The notes below the pieces were generated by a model. It was not told the origin of the DNA, did no database searches, and worked only from the letters and a program-made list of their open reading frames with translations. A DNA stretch of 64,000 bases from Mermis nigrescens (lineage: Eukaryota > Nematoda > Enoplea > Mermithida > Mermithidae). Location of the stretch: assembly GCA_036768485.1 (NCBI GenBank), contig JAVLUZ010000142.1:18225735-18289734 (forward strand), read 5' to 3'. The position numbers and the translations under genes are program-made. Below are positions 11,822-23,443 of this stretch, piece after piece. Positions within the stretch are counted from its first letter, which is position 1, and every line of letters begins with the position of its first letter.

Positions 11822-11983
11822 TGTATGTATATAAGTAACAATCCCGGTTTTTTAAGATCTTAGTGAGAATAATAGGTCATATTTGTTTCGATGCAGATCT
11901 AAACATAAATTGCAGTTTTTTCCAAAGCAAAAATGGTTTATAAATAAGTCTCCATCTAACAAAAAAATCAAATCTCAGCTTAC

Positions 11984-12209
11984 TAGGACAAGGATTAAAC
12001 GACGTCACACTTTCGAGTTGATCAAAGTGAGTTGGAGGCGAAGGAATTTCATGACTTGATTCAGTCCTCACTGTAGCAATATCAGACTCATTCTGAACCT
12101 TGGGTTTAGAAACCGAAGGTGCACTGTCTTGGCAACTGTTCAAAACTTCACACACTTTATCGGTGTCACTGCTGAGTCGGTCAACGTCTTGCTTCAAATC
12201 GCGGTAAAC
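11984..12209 (-). CDS. SAM-Tudor protein, exon 5
   Basis: After the acceptor tttcattcag the frame reads VYRDLKQDVDRLSSDTDKVC, then EVLNSCQDSAPSVSKPKVQN, ESDIATVRTESSHEIPSPPT and HFDQLESVTSFNPCP, ending after one base at a GTAAGC donor. It is hydrophilic and Ser/Thr-rich, as expected for a linker. The donor phase fits exon 6 exactly. The upstream join to exon 4 needs a GTGTAA donor in phase 0; the stronger GTAAGT two bases on would put a stop early in this exon, so an unseen extra exon is possible. Confidence 0.65.
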
Positions 12210-12261
12210 CTGAATGAAATTAACAAATCTATAGAACCATGCATTTAAGGATAGTTCGGAT

Positions 12262-12595
12262 CATAGATGTAATTTAGTGTGTACACGATTTTTCTTGCTA
12301 ATTTAACGACGAAAATGATCAACATAGCCTTAAAACGCTTCCCCGTTGTTATAGCGCATTTTAAAAGCTTTTTAGTCGATTTTTACTGCATTATATCGAT
12401 TTTAACACTAAAAAATAGAGAAATTGATCAATTTTTAATGAATTGACTAACAATCACACATAAAAATCGAAGACATTATAAATGCTTTTGTTTTCTAAAT
12501 TGATGCAAATTCCTTCAGCTCAAAATCGCCAGACAGTACCTTTCTAGCTGACCCTTCAGCAGAGGTAATGCCCCCTCCCCCTATGTACATGTACG
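12262..12595 (+). mobile_element. Family C hAT-type MITE in intron 4
   Basis: It runs from CATAGATGTAATTTAGTG to 'ccccctatgtacatgtacg'. Flanks GTTCGGAT (12254-12261) and GTTAGGAT (12596-12603) match in 7 of 8 bases. It lies 52 bp upstream of the exon 5 acceptor. Confidence 0.72.
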
Positions 12596-12599
12596 GTTA

Positions 12600-13880
12600 G
12601 GATCGATTCATATATATATAACGGGCCGAAATTTTTGGGAGGATCAGTCTATAACTCAGTCTATAATTCAGCCTTCAGGGGGATGGGGGATGGCGACCGA
12701 CTTTAGGCGGGAGATCCACCATTGCATTACCTGTTACACATCCATTTCTATGGATCGTAAGAATGGAACGCGCTAGGATGCGAAAACAGGTCTAATGCTT
12801 TACATGTGCATATTTATATATATTTTAGTTAGATTCCTTAATCGCGCCTGAAAATTTGTACACGTTTACTTACTAAGAGACGATAACACTATTAGCGTAT
12901 TGTCTGTCTATCTTGTAACTTTTGCTATAGTAAACAATCACTATTCTTGATGAAAAAATCAGGGCTCATTTGCACCACTGACTATAAAATTATTCTATAA
13001 GTTCAATAGCTCATTAATCGAAAATCCGGTTGCATTATCGGCTTAACTCATGAACAATTAAAATAGTTCAATAGGAATGGTATATTGGAAGTCGGGCTTA
13101 GAAAAGCACTATTATCAACAATGTTTAGTACAACCAGACACTATTGAATTATTGAACTGATGAACTACTGAATTATTGAAGCGGTGCGATCAGCCCAGGA
13201 ATATAAAATTAGTCAATCATTACATTTAAATGCAAATGGTCTTATGTCTATGGAAGGAATATCAAGCCTTATTTGGGGAAACAGACCGATTTTTTCATGC
13301 CTCAGCTAAAGTACTCCGCAGGGAATGATCTTTCGGCTCAGACTGCGAGCCACGATACAAATCCATCGACTAGTATACGAGTAAATTAAATTAGCTTCTA
13401 ATATCATCAAACTTCTATTTTTCCACCTTTAAAAAGACCCAAAAGAATTTAAATTACAGACTATAATTTTCTGATAGAGAACTATCTGTTCACAAACAGC
13501 CGTACTTTTTAATCACATTATAATTATTCATAAGATTAACCAAACCTGGGCAGAGGAGATCGTGCTATAAAAAATGTGCATTTATATGTATCAAATGATT
13601 CCTACTAAACTCGTCACGAAATTTGAAGACTTAGCAGTCGCTAACTTTTGCTGAGGACACTATACTTATTTTAAAGCATAGGATGTCTTCGTATCTTTTA
13701 ACACGTACATAATACAAAAGATATGACAACGTCCTGCATTCAAACAATCAGACGGAATTGTTACGCAATTATTTAAATTTCGTGACGCGAACTCCTCGAA
13801 TTTGATTCATTTCAAGAAGTAGCAGCGACTTAAATGGCATACAAGCAATCAGGCCCGAATCCAAGGAGGTACATAAACGG
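12600..13880. other. Intron 4 segment without recognised genes
   Basis: A family I-like fragment lies at 12615-12735 ('gggggatgggggatggcgac'). The remainder to 13880 is AT-rich, with no repeat end, RNA gene or coding exon I can defend. Confidence 0.4.
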
Positions 13881-14281
13881 CACACATGCACATACATAGG
13901 GGTGCGGGTGGGTTTTACCCCCTGAAGGGTTAACCGGACAGGTACTATGGAACGTTTTCTGCGTTGTTCTTGAGATCCAGTCCAAAGCAGTAAAAATGTC
14001 AAAATTTTTCCGACGCCGGATTAGTATTTTTGTACTTTTTACTCAAAAAGCGCGCAAAATTGATCCATTTTTGCATTTTTAATGTTAAAAGTAATATAAT
14101 GCAGTCAAAATGGACTAAAAATGCTTTAAAAATGTTATATCAGCACGAAAAAACCTTTCATATGCTATTTTGAACATTTTGATCGTTTAAACAGCGAAAA
14201 ATCGTGAGCATTCATTTTACTATGTTGGATTTTCGGGATTTCACCCCCCCCCGTGCCCATCCTGACCTAATGCACATATAG
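13881..14281 (-). mobile_element. Family C element, reverse orientation
   Basis: It begins 'cacatgcacatacatagggg' and ends 'cctgacctaatgcacatata'. The internal order is family C reversed, with TGACTGCATTATAT-type blocks. Flanks share AAACGG on both sides, so the 8-bp TSD is imperfect and the ends are uncertain by a few bases. Confidence 0.6.
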
Positions 14282-14299
14282 CAAACGGGGGAGAATTGC

Positions 14300-14965
14300 C
14301 CTGAAATTTTTTTCAGAATTTTCAGCTATTGAAACTGGTTAGGTTTTGACGTCTCCCAGCGTGAAAATATTCAAATTTTCCGCGCTTCGCGCCCTTAATT
14401 TAATCAAAATTACCATTTACAATGTATTTAAATCTTTTTCCAGATAAAATTATCCGTGAAATCAAATTCATTACATTTTTCCTATTCAAAAAGGTGCGAA
14501 ATTGAGTATAGCTACATAAAAACGTAAACCTTTTCTGGCGCTTTGCGCCAGATTTATTGTTTATGTGCATTTTTTGCCTTCTAAATCGCCCAGAACTCCA
14601 CAAAGTTAAGTTAGACATGGAAAACATGTCAATTTTTCTGGCGCCCCGCACCACAGTAATTATTTTCTGTTGTTTTGTTTTGAAAGACAAAGATTGAGTA
14701 TAAATACAAAAGTTTAAGAGTTTTTAATGAATTGAATATGAAATTAATTATGCAGACAGTTTGAACGATAAATTTCGTGTATGATTATCAAATAAAGTGA
14801 AAAATTTTTGGAATTTTTTAGAAATTTTTCTTCGTTAGTGTATAGAGCTCGTCGACAACGTTCAAAAGTGCCTTTATTTCAGCCTATCTCCTAATAGTTC
14901 TCGATGATATACATACGACTTCAAAGTTTGCGATTCCCCCTGAAAATAAATCCTGGATACGGAGC
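14300..14965 (-). repeat. Degenerate relative of the 11212 MITE
   Basis: It carries the same series of GGCGC hairpins spaced by 'gattgagtataaat'-like blocks, and ends 'cctgaaaataaatcctggat', close to the right end of 11212-11821. Left end unclear. Confidence 0.5.
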
Positions 14966-14990
14966 TACATACAATCATACGTGTAACGCA

Positions 14991-15250
14991 CACACCTGGG
15001 CGTGAAGGGAGGGGTTTGGAGGTATGCATCCCCCGAGAAACCAAAATACCCCCCCCAAAGCGAAATAACCCCTAGAATTGAATTTTTGAAATTTTTTTCG
15101 TTTTTTCCGCAATTTTTTGATGCCAATGGATAGTTCTCGATGAAAAACGTTGAAAAATGCTGAATTTTCGCCATATTACCATTTTTAAGGCCATTTTTTA
15201 CGTTTGAAAAATCTTGCACCCCCATAGAATTTTGGTGCTGCCCACGTATG
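14991..15250 (+). mobile_element. Family D hAT-type MITE
   Basis: The 260-bp element starts CACACCTGGGCG and ends 'gctgcccacgtatg'. Perfect TSD GTAACGCA lies at 14983-14990 and 15251-15258. A family I element starts within the right TSD. Confidence 0.87.
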
Positions 15251-15256
15251 GTAACG

Positions 15257-16802
15257 CATAGTTTTCCAAGGTCCAGAGTTGAGAAAGGGGTGAAATCCCA
15301 AAATGCGAACCCGTAAATTAAGTGTTGTATCATTATTAGCCGACACTATTTTTTGTACGAGCTTCGCTGTGCATGTACAAAGATCCCAGAAAAGGTCTTT
15401 GTATGAGCAAACAAATTTTTGTAGATATAATATATAAATATATTATTAAATATACACTTTTTCACATATTATACGTGTGTGACCTGCGAACTGCATGCAG
15501 TTCTAAATGTGATAATCCGGCCTGAATTTAGTTGATAATATTAGTTCGGCGCGGTACGCCGAACTTTTTTACGCTTTTGATAGAATTCACACATAAAACT
15601 TGACTGAGAAAGATAAAATAACTTGTACTACGAAATCAGAAATATTACAGAAATTGTAATATGCCGATAAAATCTTGTAATAAGCACCACTAAGCTTAAA
15701 AATTCAATGCAACATCAAGATAAATTAGTCAATGTTATCTTTGAATGGAAAAAAGCAGTTATTGAATAGTACTTATTTTTGCATAAATTTTTTAAAAAGA
15801 ATAAAAATAGATACAACAGATATTTTAATCTGCATAAAGACGACTAGATTACACATAGATTGATTTTGGAGTATTTAATGCCCCTGTTTGAAGCTAAATA
15901 CAGCATATTAGCGATATATTGCGCGAAGCACCGAACATTTCTTGAAATTTCCTCAAAAATACTCCAAAAACGTTAGCTTAACTATCACTTTGCCCCAAAA
16001 AGTATTTTGACATTGTATAAAGATGGCTCCAAAAATAAATGCACGAGCCAAATCGATTTTTGGCGAAAACCTGCACTTTGGCCATTTTTAGGTGCCTTTT
16101 TTGCGATTTTCGGCCAAAAATTGGTGGTCATTTACCCCCCCCGTAAAAATGGCCGAAAACCATACGTGTAACAAGGAGTTTTAAAGAATTCCCCACCCAA
16201 GATTGGACGTCCTCCCCACACCACCCCCCCCCCAAAGTCAAAAAATTTTGACCCACCCTACCCCATTTTTGGCTGCGCTTTTTGGCTATTCTTAGGTGTT
16301 TTTGCCACTTTTGGCCAAAAATCGGAGCCGCTTACCTTCCCCTGAAAATGGCCGAGAAACATTCAGGAACAGGGGGTTTGGGCGATCCTCCACCCACGCT
16401 TTTATGCCCCGCATCGCCCTCCAAAGTTAGGAAATTTTTGACCACCCTACCCCATTTTTGGCGAAAACTTGTGCTTTTTTGCTTATTTTTAGATGTTTTT
16501 GCCATTTTTGGCCTAAAATTGGAGTCGTTAACGCTTCCTTCTAAAAATGGCCGAGGAAGGACCACCTCTCCCCAAATGAGCTATTACATGCATGTTTTAT
16601 AGTGATAGTTTGTCTATTTACTCTTGCTAACAATCCAAAATACTGTATAACTCGATTAAATTCTAATAGTCAAGTGCGTTTTTGCCATAGTAAAAATTAA
16701 ATTTTAAAAAAGGTTTTCACCAAAAATCGTCTGACAGTGACTAGAGTCTTTAACCCTGAGGGGGTAATACCCCTCACCCCTCCCCCTGTATAGGAATGTG
16801 TG
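15257..16802 (+). mobile_element. Family I element (1.55 kb), non-autonomous hAT type
   Basis: It starts CATAGTTTTCCAAGGTCCAG and ends 'ctgtataggaatgtgtg'. Flanks TGGTAACG and GCGTAACG (16803-16810) match in 6 of 8 bases. The same element lies inverted at 61940-63501 with a perfect TSD, and again at 46166-47864. The first half contains GTACAAAG-type palindromes and a GGCGC-type hairpin; the second half has C-rich units of the 'aaaatggccg' type repeated in tandem. No transposase. Confidence 0.78.
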
Positions 16803-17110
16803 GCGTAACGGTTCGAAAATTTAAGTGGTGGTCCCGGCCATTTGGGGGGGATAAATGACCTCCAAATTTTGGCCAAAAATAACGGCCAAAAAAACCTAGA
16901 AACGGCCATCAAATTCAATTTTTTTCAAATCGGAGGGGGGGCAAAAATTTATTGGCTTTGGGGGTATGAGGCACACATAGGCATAGAAGGTGAGGGAGGT
17001 ATTACCCCTATCTTGAAAAATCAGGTGCTGTCGGGCGATTTTGAGAAAATGAAAGGTGCAACAAGGCAATTTTTGAGATTACTAAGAAAAAGGTAGAAAA
17101 TTCTATCTGA
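16803..17110 (+). repeat. Fragments of families I and C
   Basis: 16803-16965 repeats the 'ggccatttgggggggataaa' part of family I. From about 16969, 'cacacataggcatagaaggt' begins a C-like unit running to 17110. A related pair of blocks recurs at 19040-19450. Confidence 0.45.
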
Positions 17111-17690
17111 AAAGAGTAAAAAACATCTAAATTTTTCGCCGCTGGGCGCCGTATTGATAAGTTTTTGTATATTCGATCGCTAGAAATCCATAAATTAGCT
17201 AAACTTCAATAATAAGCGTCAAGAAACCTAGTTTACTGCAAATGACATGCTATTGCAACATTTATGTTGACATTTTTTGACCGGCTTTGTACATGTATAG
17301 AGAGACTGTGTACAAAAAACAGGTGACCACAATTTACTATATGACGACTCTTCAATTTCACCTCTTCTGGCCACCTCTACCTTTTCAATGTATGATGGGG
17401 GACAACCAACTTTGGGTGGGGGAACCCATCACCCTGTTAAATAAATGCATACAATATTTGCTTAGACTACGCTGTACTTTGCCGAAGCCAGGCTGATGCG
17501 ATACGTCCTCATTTGTTTCCGCCGTCGAAGTCAATGCATCATAGTCAATGCTAAAAGTATTTGAAATGTGATGAAGAAAGAGTATAAGTGAAGTATACAG
17601 CATTTATTTAATATTAAAATACTAGCAATAAAAAAATCCGTTAAAAAATTAATTAGGTACCTATGTACCATACATTGGTACAGGGTCAAT
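17110..17690. other. Unassigned intron sequence
   Basis: One degraded hairpin block lies near 17138 and a family I-like scrap at 17393-17440 ('gatgggggacaaccaacttt'). Nothing else could be supported. Confidence 0.35.
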
Positions 17691-17905
17691 ACAGGGTCAT
17701 GTGACTTGACTGTGGCGGCTGAGCAACCCCACAGGGAAAACCGAACAAACCCCGCAAAAGTTTGAAAAATTTCCTAGGGAAAATGAGGCAAAATGAACGT
17801 CAAAAATGGACGAAAATAATACCAGTTTTTGAGGTCATTTTGGCCCAAAAAACTTAATTTGTCATCTGCTGCAGATCGACCATACTCTGCATCTATGGTC
17901 ATGAC

Positions 17906-18653
17906 CATAGATGCACAGCATGACCGATTTGGGGGAGGTCAGGTCAGCCGATCTGGGGGTCTAGAATTGGACTTTTTGGGCCAAAATGACCTCAAAAACT
18001 AGTATAAGAGCTAAAATAGCGTTATAACTACATTACACAGTTACTGGTCACTTTAAAGCATTTTTGAAGAAAATTCTCAATTTTCATCTCTTTTTTGCCT
18101 TTATTTTGCATCATTTGCCCGTTTTTTATTTTGTATCATTTCCCCATTTTAGGGGGTCAGAACCCCCAGACCCTCCTCCCCCACGTCACATAAGAGCATG
18201 GGGTGAGGGGGTATTACTCCCCCTGAGCTTTGAAAAACTGATAGCTATACAGCGATTTTGACCGAAAAACCATTGCTATATAGCCTAAAATTAGCTATAT
18301 AGCTTTTCTGGGCTATATAGTCCTTTTTGAGCTCAGAAATGCTATATAGTTGTCTTTTCTGAGTTTTAAAGGATATATAGCTATTTTATCGACTCCAAAA
18401 AGAGCTAAATAGCTATTTTTAGTATACATAGCTATGTTTGTGAGTCCAAAAAGGTTATATAGCCATGTTTGTGAGTTCAAAAAGGCTATTTATTTGCTTA
18501 AAATGCTCAAAAACGATTGTCGTAAAGCGATGCCATCGTTTTTTAGCTATAAAACCGTTATCTACGAAGCACATAGCTATCTAACGATTTTCGGTTTTCA
18601 CCCCTCCCCCTGAAAGTCTGACCTTGCGCACCTATGCCCCAGCTGCATGTCTG
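17906..18653 (+). mobile_element. Family P hAT-type element
   Basis: Ends CATAGATGCACAGCATG and 'cagctgcatgtctg' are imperfect inverted repeats, and the perfect 8-bp TSD GTCATGAC lies at 17898-17905 and 18654-18661. A G element is nested in it. Related P sequences lie head to head on both sides (17705-17897 and 18662-18925), so P seems to have inserted into another P. Confidence 0.72.
18187..18636 (+). mobile_element. Family G element nested in P
   Basis: It begins CACATAAGAGCATGGGGTG and ends 'gaccttgcgcacctatg'. Flanks CCCCACGT and CCCCAGCT match in 6 of 8 bases. The interior is a series of degenerate units centred on the palindrome GCTATATAGC, each preceded by an AAAAAG stretch. Confidence 0.62.
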
Positions 18654-18661
18654 GTCATGAC

Positions 18662-19480
18662 GACCAGACATGCACGTGAATGGAGTTCGGGGAGTATTGA
18701 CCTCAGAATGGAGAAATGGAAAATTTTGTGGGCAAAATAAATAAAGGCCAAAAATGGATGAAAATCGGAAATTTTCTTTAAAAGTGCTTTAAATTAATCA
18801 AAAACTGTGTAATAATATAGGTTTAACGCTATTTTAGCGCTTATACTGGGTTTTGAGGTCATTTTAGCCCAAAAAAGCTCAATTTTTGACCCCCCCCAAA
18901 TCGGCCATGTTGTGCATTTATGGTCTAGACTAACCCCGCAGGTTCCAGGGAAGTCCTTTGACCCTGAAAAACGTGAGCGTGCCCATGCATGGTACCAACA
19001 TATAATCCAAAACATACACATAGGCATAGGGGCATACATGTAACGCCTCGAAATTTTAGGAGGAGGTCACCCGGCCGTTTTTAGAAGCGGGGTAAATGAC
19101 CTTCATGTTTTGACCAGAACCGACATTTTTTGGCTTTGGGGGATGGGGGACGGCCAACTTTGGGTGGGACCTTCCCCCTGTTACATGTATGCATAGGGGG
19201 TGAGTGGGGTACCTAAGGTTTTGTAAAATCAGGCACTGCCAGGCGATCTTGAGAAAACGAAAGGTGCTGAAGACGATTTTTGAGTTTAGTGTGGAAAAAG
19301 GCCATAAATTCTACCTAAAAACTGCAAAAAATCAAAATTATTCGATGCCTAGCGCCATTTTGATGAATTTTTGTTTGTTTCATAACAAGAAACCCAAAAA
19401 TTGGCAAAATTTTACTATTAACAGTCGAAAAACACCGTCTGCCACACATAACGCCTTATTGTACCATGTTGTAGCACCCT
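18662..19480. repeat. P-, I- and C-like fragments
   Basis: 18662-18925 is a reversed P-like copy ('gaggtcattttagcccaaaa', ending 'gttgtgcatttatg'). 19040-19180 is I-like. 19186-19450 is C-like, with 'aaaatcaggcactgccaggc'. The part 19480-20240 shows no feature I can support beyond AT-rich sequence. Confidence 0.5.
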
Positions 19481-20243
19481 AAAATTCACATGTACGATTT
19501 ATATGTACTCTTGAGTAGCCCAAGAATCGCTAAACGTATTTAAATACATGGTCAAATAGGTTGCTGACCCCGCATTGACGCAAAATTATTCAAAAAACTC
19601 AACTCTGCATCTGAATTTTTTAGGACAATTGGTTGCCTCGGAAGGCAAAACGAATCCGATATGTCACATGTGCCGAAAATTCACGCACAAAAATATTTTG
19701 CAAGCAAGCACTGCTAAAATTAAAAAGAATGCACTTGCAACAGATCAAATTCGGGAGCACGATTTTTGCCATTTCGTTATTTTTATCAAAATACCGAATA
19801 CAAAAATTCATAACAAAATAGAAAAATTTATCCAATAATAATTTTTAATTAATAAAAATATTTTTGATTGCAGAGTAGAAAAATGAACAGAAAGGATAGC
19901 AAATTTTTATTATTCCGCGAAACCCGAAAGACTACAATCTGTCATAAAAGTATCCTGTACATGAAATCACATATCTTGAATTTTCCTACATAAATATAAA
20001 AGAGAGGGTGAATGACTGGCGAATGAGGAAGACGTTTTCAAACCGTTTGTGCATGCAAGCATTACTTTAATCAGCCTCATTTAATTGATATTTATTTATT
20101 CATCTAGTATTTATTTATATATAATAATTATATTCCCCTTATAAATTATTTATTCAATTGTTTTTTTATTTCAATTTTACTTTTTTTATTCATTTTAAAT
20201 TTATTTATTACTATTAAAATAACACATGTTCATTTACTTACAC

Positions 20244-20473
20244 AACATTATTCAACCAAGTCGCCGACTTTTCAGTGCAAGCCAGAGGAGATGACGCGGC
20301 GTCACAAACTAGCGGTACTATTTTTTGTCTTGAGCGACGCTGTTTCTGGGAACTTACTGAAGCTGATGATGACGACGACAAATTGAACTCCAGAACGTCG
20401 GGCGATGAGGCTGATGTCAGTTTCCTATGGTCAACCGACGTCGCGGCAATCGCCGCATTTGAATCCTTCTTTC
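20244..20473 (-). CDS. SAM-Tudor protein, exon 4
   Basis: After the acceptor ttttcag the frame reads KKDSNAAIAATSVDHRKLTS, ASSPDVLEFNLSSSSSASVS, SQKQRRSRQKIVPLVCDAAS and SPLACTEKSATWLNNV. The Ser-rich low-complexity stretch and basic patch suggest a disordered linker. Phase 1 at the 5' side fits exon 3. At the 3' side a GTAAGT lies two bases after the phase-0 GTGTAA that I use; only the latter keeps the frame into exon 5. Confidence 0.66.
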
Positions 20474-20911
20474 CTGAAAATATCAATAAAAGGTTAACAT
20501 GTACAGAGTTGGAGCTCTGGGGATCTGGCCGAAAAATTCTTAAAAGTGGCTTTTTAGACCTAAAAACGATAATCAAACATCAAAAACACTGTTTTTTTAA
20601 CGTTTTGGACTATGCTCGTCTTTTTTAAAACAAAAAAGATAAAAAATCTAAGACAATTTGAGAAAAAATAGAGTGAATTGAAGAAAATATAGTCGAAAAA
20701 TAAGTAGTACGCGCGAAGCGCCCAAAATTTGAGACTTTTGAGGGAAAAAACAAAAAACGCTTACAAAAAAATCAACAATTCTGGGGGTTGCAGCTATTTT
20801 GCGGGAGGTCAGTAGCCATTCTGGACATCAATCCCCCATAACACGTATGCCTACAACTGTTTTCCCAACCTTAAAAATGGCTAAATAGCTATTTTTAAAA
20901 TAACCATACTA

Positions 20912-21641
20912 CCGGGTGGTTAGCAATCTTTTGCTAGGGGGTCAGCGCTATAACTAAAGGGCTTGGGATCAAACCAAATATGCCATTAGATAGAGAATGT
21001 AAAACGAGCTATATTAATAATCAGTGTGTCTATCACTTGTGCGAGAAACAGCTTTCAAAATGATCTGGGCATGAACAGACCAATGAACAGACTACGTCGA
21101 TTTTCAACACTTTTCCAAATATTTTCCACGTTTCTGTGCGAAATTTCATATGATTATCGACCAGTCAGATTTTAGCAAGTATTTGCGCCTCGACTTCATC
21201 TTTATGAATGGCCCAATGGTTTCGGTGCATTTAAGTTGAGTGAATTTCCGGGCTAAATATTGTTACCCCAAAATTCGACGTTTGATTCTATTAAGAAATG
21301 TCGGGTTGCATGAGCTCACATGCAAGGCGCCTTGTCATGAACAAAATAGTCTGACCAACGACCAAATATTTTCCGGGCCCAAAATATGACCTATTTGATA
21401 TTGATATAAAACTTTGTACAGAAACGTGAAAAATATTTTGATAAGTCTCGAAAATCGATATTTATTAAGTGTGTTCAAACCCCGATCGTTTAAAAACTTT
21501 TTCTCTCGCCGATCTCAGGCACACTGATATTTAATTTGGCATCAATAAATTCCGTTTTAAATTCTCTTATGGTATATTTGGTTTGATCCCAAGTTCTATA
21601 GTTATAGCACTAACCCCTAGCAAAAGGTTATTACCACCCTG
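20912..21641. mobile_element. Foldback-type MITE with long inverted repeats, TA TSD
   Basis: About 95 bp at each end are inverted copies of each other (shared TTTTGCTAGGGG, GCTATAACTA and CTTGGGATCAAACCAAATAT). TA dinucleotides flank both ends, pointing to the Tc1/mariner type. Parts of the interior also pair ('ccacgtttctgtgcg' with 'gtacagaaacgtg'). It interrupts a G-like sequence in intron 3... of the SAM-Tudor gene region between exons 4 and 3. Confidence 0.72.
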
Positions 21642-21699
21642 TAAATAGCTAAGTAAGTTCAAAAAAGATATAAGGGGTCAGTGTCAACTTAAATACTTC

Positions 21700-22060
21700 G
21701 TGAGGTATACAGTTCTACATGATCACTACTGGTTTCCGAATCTTAAAATAAACGAAGATCAAGCAAGACCTTTCGGTGAATTTCGACTGTAACCTCAATG
21801 AAGGTGTGAATAATTTGGTTTTTCAGATTTTTCAATTTCTTAATGTTCAATGGGCACCTTATGTTTGCTTAAGATTTTATAAACCCCAAAGAAAAATCAC
21901 GCAACGTTAAGTCAGGACAATGATGAGGCCAGCCAAGAGTGGACAAGTTGTGAATTCAACTTCCATGCTTTGGCCTCCTAATTTTCTTAACTTGACGCTA
22001 TATGATTTTTTCTTTGTAATTTATAAGAATAAATGTGTATAAAACAAGACATTCGAAATA
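21700..22060. pseudogene. Tc1/mariner-type transposase remnants, two in opposite orientation
   Basis: On the minus strand near 21885-21940 the sequence reads WPHHCPDLTLRDFSLGFIK, close to the mariner signature around the last catalytic Asp (WPPxSPDLxPxDFFLWG). On the plus strand at about 21968-22023 a second, more diverged reading WPPNFLNLTLYDFFFVIYKN appears. Stops interrupt both. They look like the converging ends of two copies or a hairpin-shaped rearrangement. The family motif is recalled; the homology was not searched. Confidence 0.5.
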
Positions 22061-23079
22061 AAAAATCGCATTTTTACGTTTTTATTGATGCTAGAATCGA
22101 AACACGCTGAAAAGTTTCGCTCAGTTGTTGCGAGCATTATTAAAAAATTTCCGATATTGATTGTGCTCATACAAAAGTGTAATTTACTTACATAGAGTAT
22201 CAAAACTTCGCATAATAAAACTTGTATGTTTTCTATATAGCCTGGTAAAATTTTATCTTGTCTGAATAAAAACTGTTGTAGCTATAGAGAAACAAATATG
22301 TGATAGATACGGGCGCCACACTTTATATTTGCCAGAAATGCTCGAAAACAATGGTTTTAAAGCGATACTATGCTTTTTTTCTGTAGACATACTTTTTTAC
22401 AACCGTCTTCCTGAAAGTTTGACTTTGCGCACCTATGATTCAAGAATCAAGGGAAAGGAACTGATAAACAAGCAGCATGCAAGTCGACGGAATCAAGAAT
22501 CCTATTAACCCTTTATAGTAAAACAATCAAGTCAACAATTTTGCTAAAAAGAAGAAAAGTAAGAGCGTAAAAATATGAAAATTGAATCTTAAAGAATTTC
22601 CTTTAGTCATGATCGTGCATTACATAGAATTATAAACAATAAATACTGGCATTTTTTAAGCTACTTTCCCAATAAATATGCAATCTGTACCTTTTTCTTA
22701 ACTGAACTGAATCATCCTACCGCAAACTGACGTCGCCGTGAAGTTCACATAAGTCCAGCATTGCGTATTATATCCTTATTCATATAGTTTCAGACTTAGG
22801 AGAGAAACTTCCGCTTACAATTGAATCTGGAGAAAGCAATTTACTTTTGATGTATTTATTCATATGTATTTATATGTATTTATTTCAAATGATAAAACTA
22901 TTCCACAATACTTAACTTATGGTGTTTTCGTGGAAAATGTATCTGACGTAGAGAATGCCGGAAATAACGTCGTGAAGTAACGTAACCTAACGATATTGCA
23001 TTTTAAGAGAAAATGCAAGAATAAAGGTTCATTAAATAAGACCATTTTATTTTATCTCTCCATGTAATTACTTCATTAC
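22060..23079. other. Intron 3 remainder
   Basis: A G-like right end ('agtttgactttgcgcaccta') lies at about 22418-22438. Otherwise nothing recognised. Confidence 0.35.
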
Positions 23080-23357
23080 TCGGATGTACTATCGAAACAG
23101 TGTGATGAGGAGAAGAAGCGGTCGATCGAGTTGGGTGATTCAATTTAAAGCCAGGAACAATAGGTTCAGTAGGCCAAAATTTCGATCCAACGTCTTCCCT
23201 CGTATTGGCATCCAATAAATCAACGTGAAAGATATTATTAACTTTTCGCTTTATAACACAATAAACTCGTTTGTCCATATCACGCTCAACTTTGCGTTTG
23301 AACTCATCGACTACCTTTTGTAACAATGTGCGCTCCCTAACTCCGTCTATGCGACAC
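23080..23357 (-). CDS. SAM-Tudor protein, exon 3 (C-terminal half of extended Tudor)
   Basis: The acceptor tttgtttcacag is followed by one base that completes a Lys codon from exon 2, giving ...PPLALK-CRIDGVRERTLLQKVVDEFK, then RKVERDMDKRVYCVIKRKVN and NIFHVDLLDANTREDVGSKF. This matches the SN-like half of extended Tudor domains (P..A..C.L.GV, then a helix, then V-V-LYD...D V...). The exon continues through WPTEPIVPGFKLNHPTRSTA to ...VSIVHP and ends in phase 1 at GTAATG, the only donor that keeps the frame into exon 4. Confidence 0.82.
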
Positions 23358-23443
23358 CTGTGAAACAAAATATACTTTTTAGAAGCATGTCAATGAACAG
23401 CGAAATTTCTTTCAGAAAAGATTATCCGAAAATGGCACTGGAT

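Noticed and set aside
12838..12912. Possible 51-nt exon in intron 4 of the SAM-Tudor gene, between a ctatag acceptor and a GTAAGT donor
   Set aside because: Joining it to exon 5 creates a stop at the junction, so its phase does not fit.
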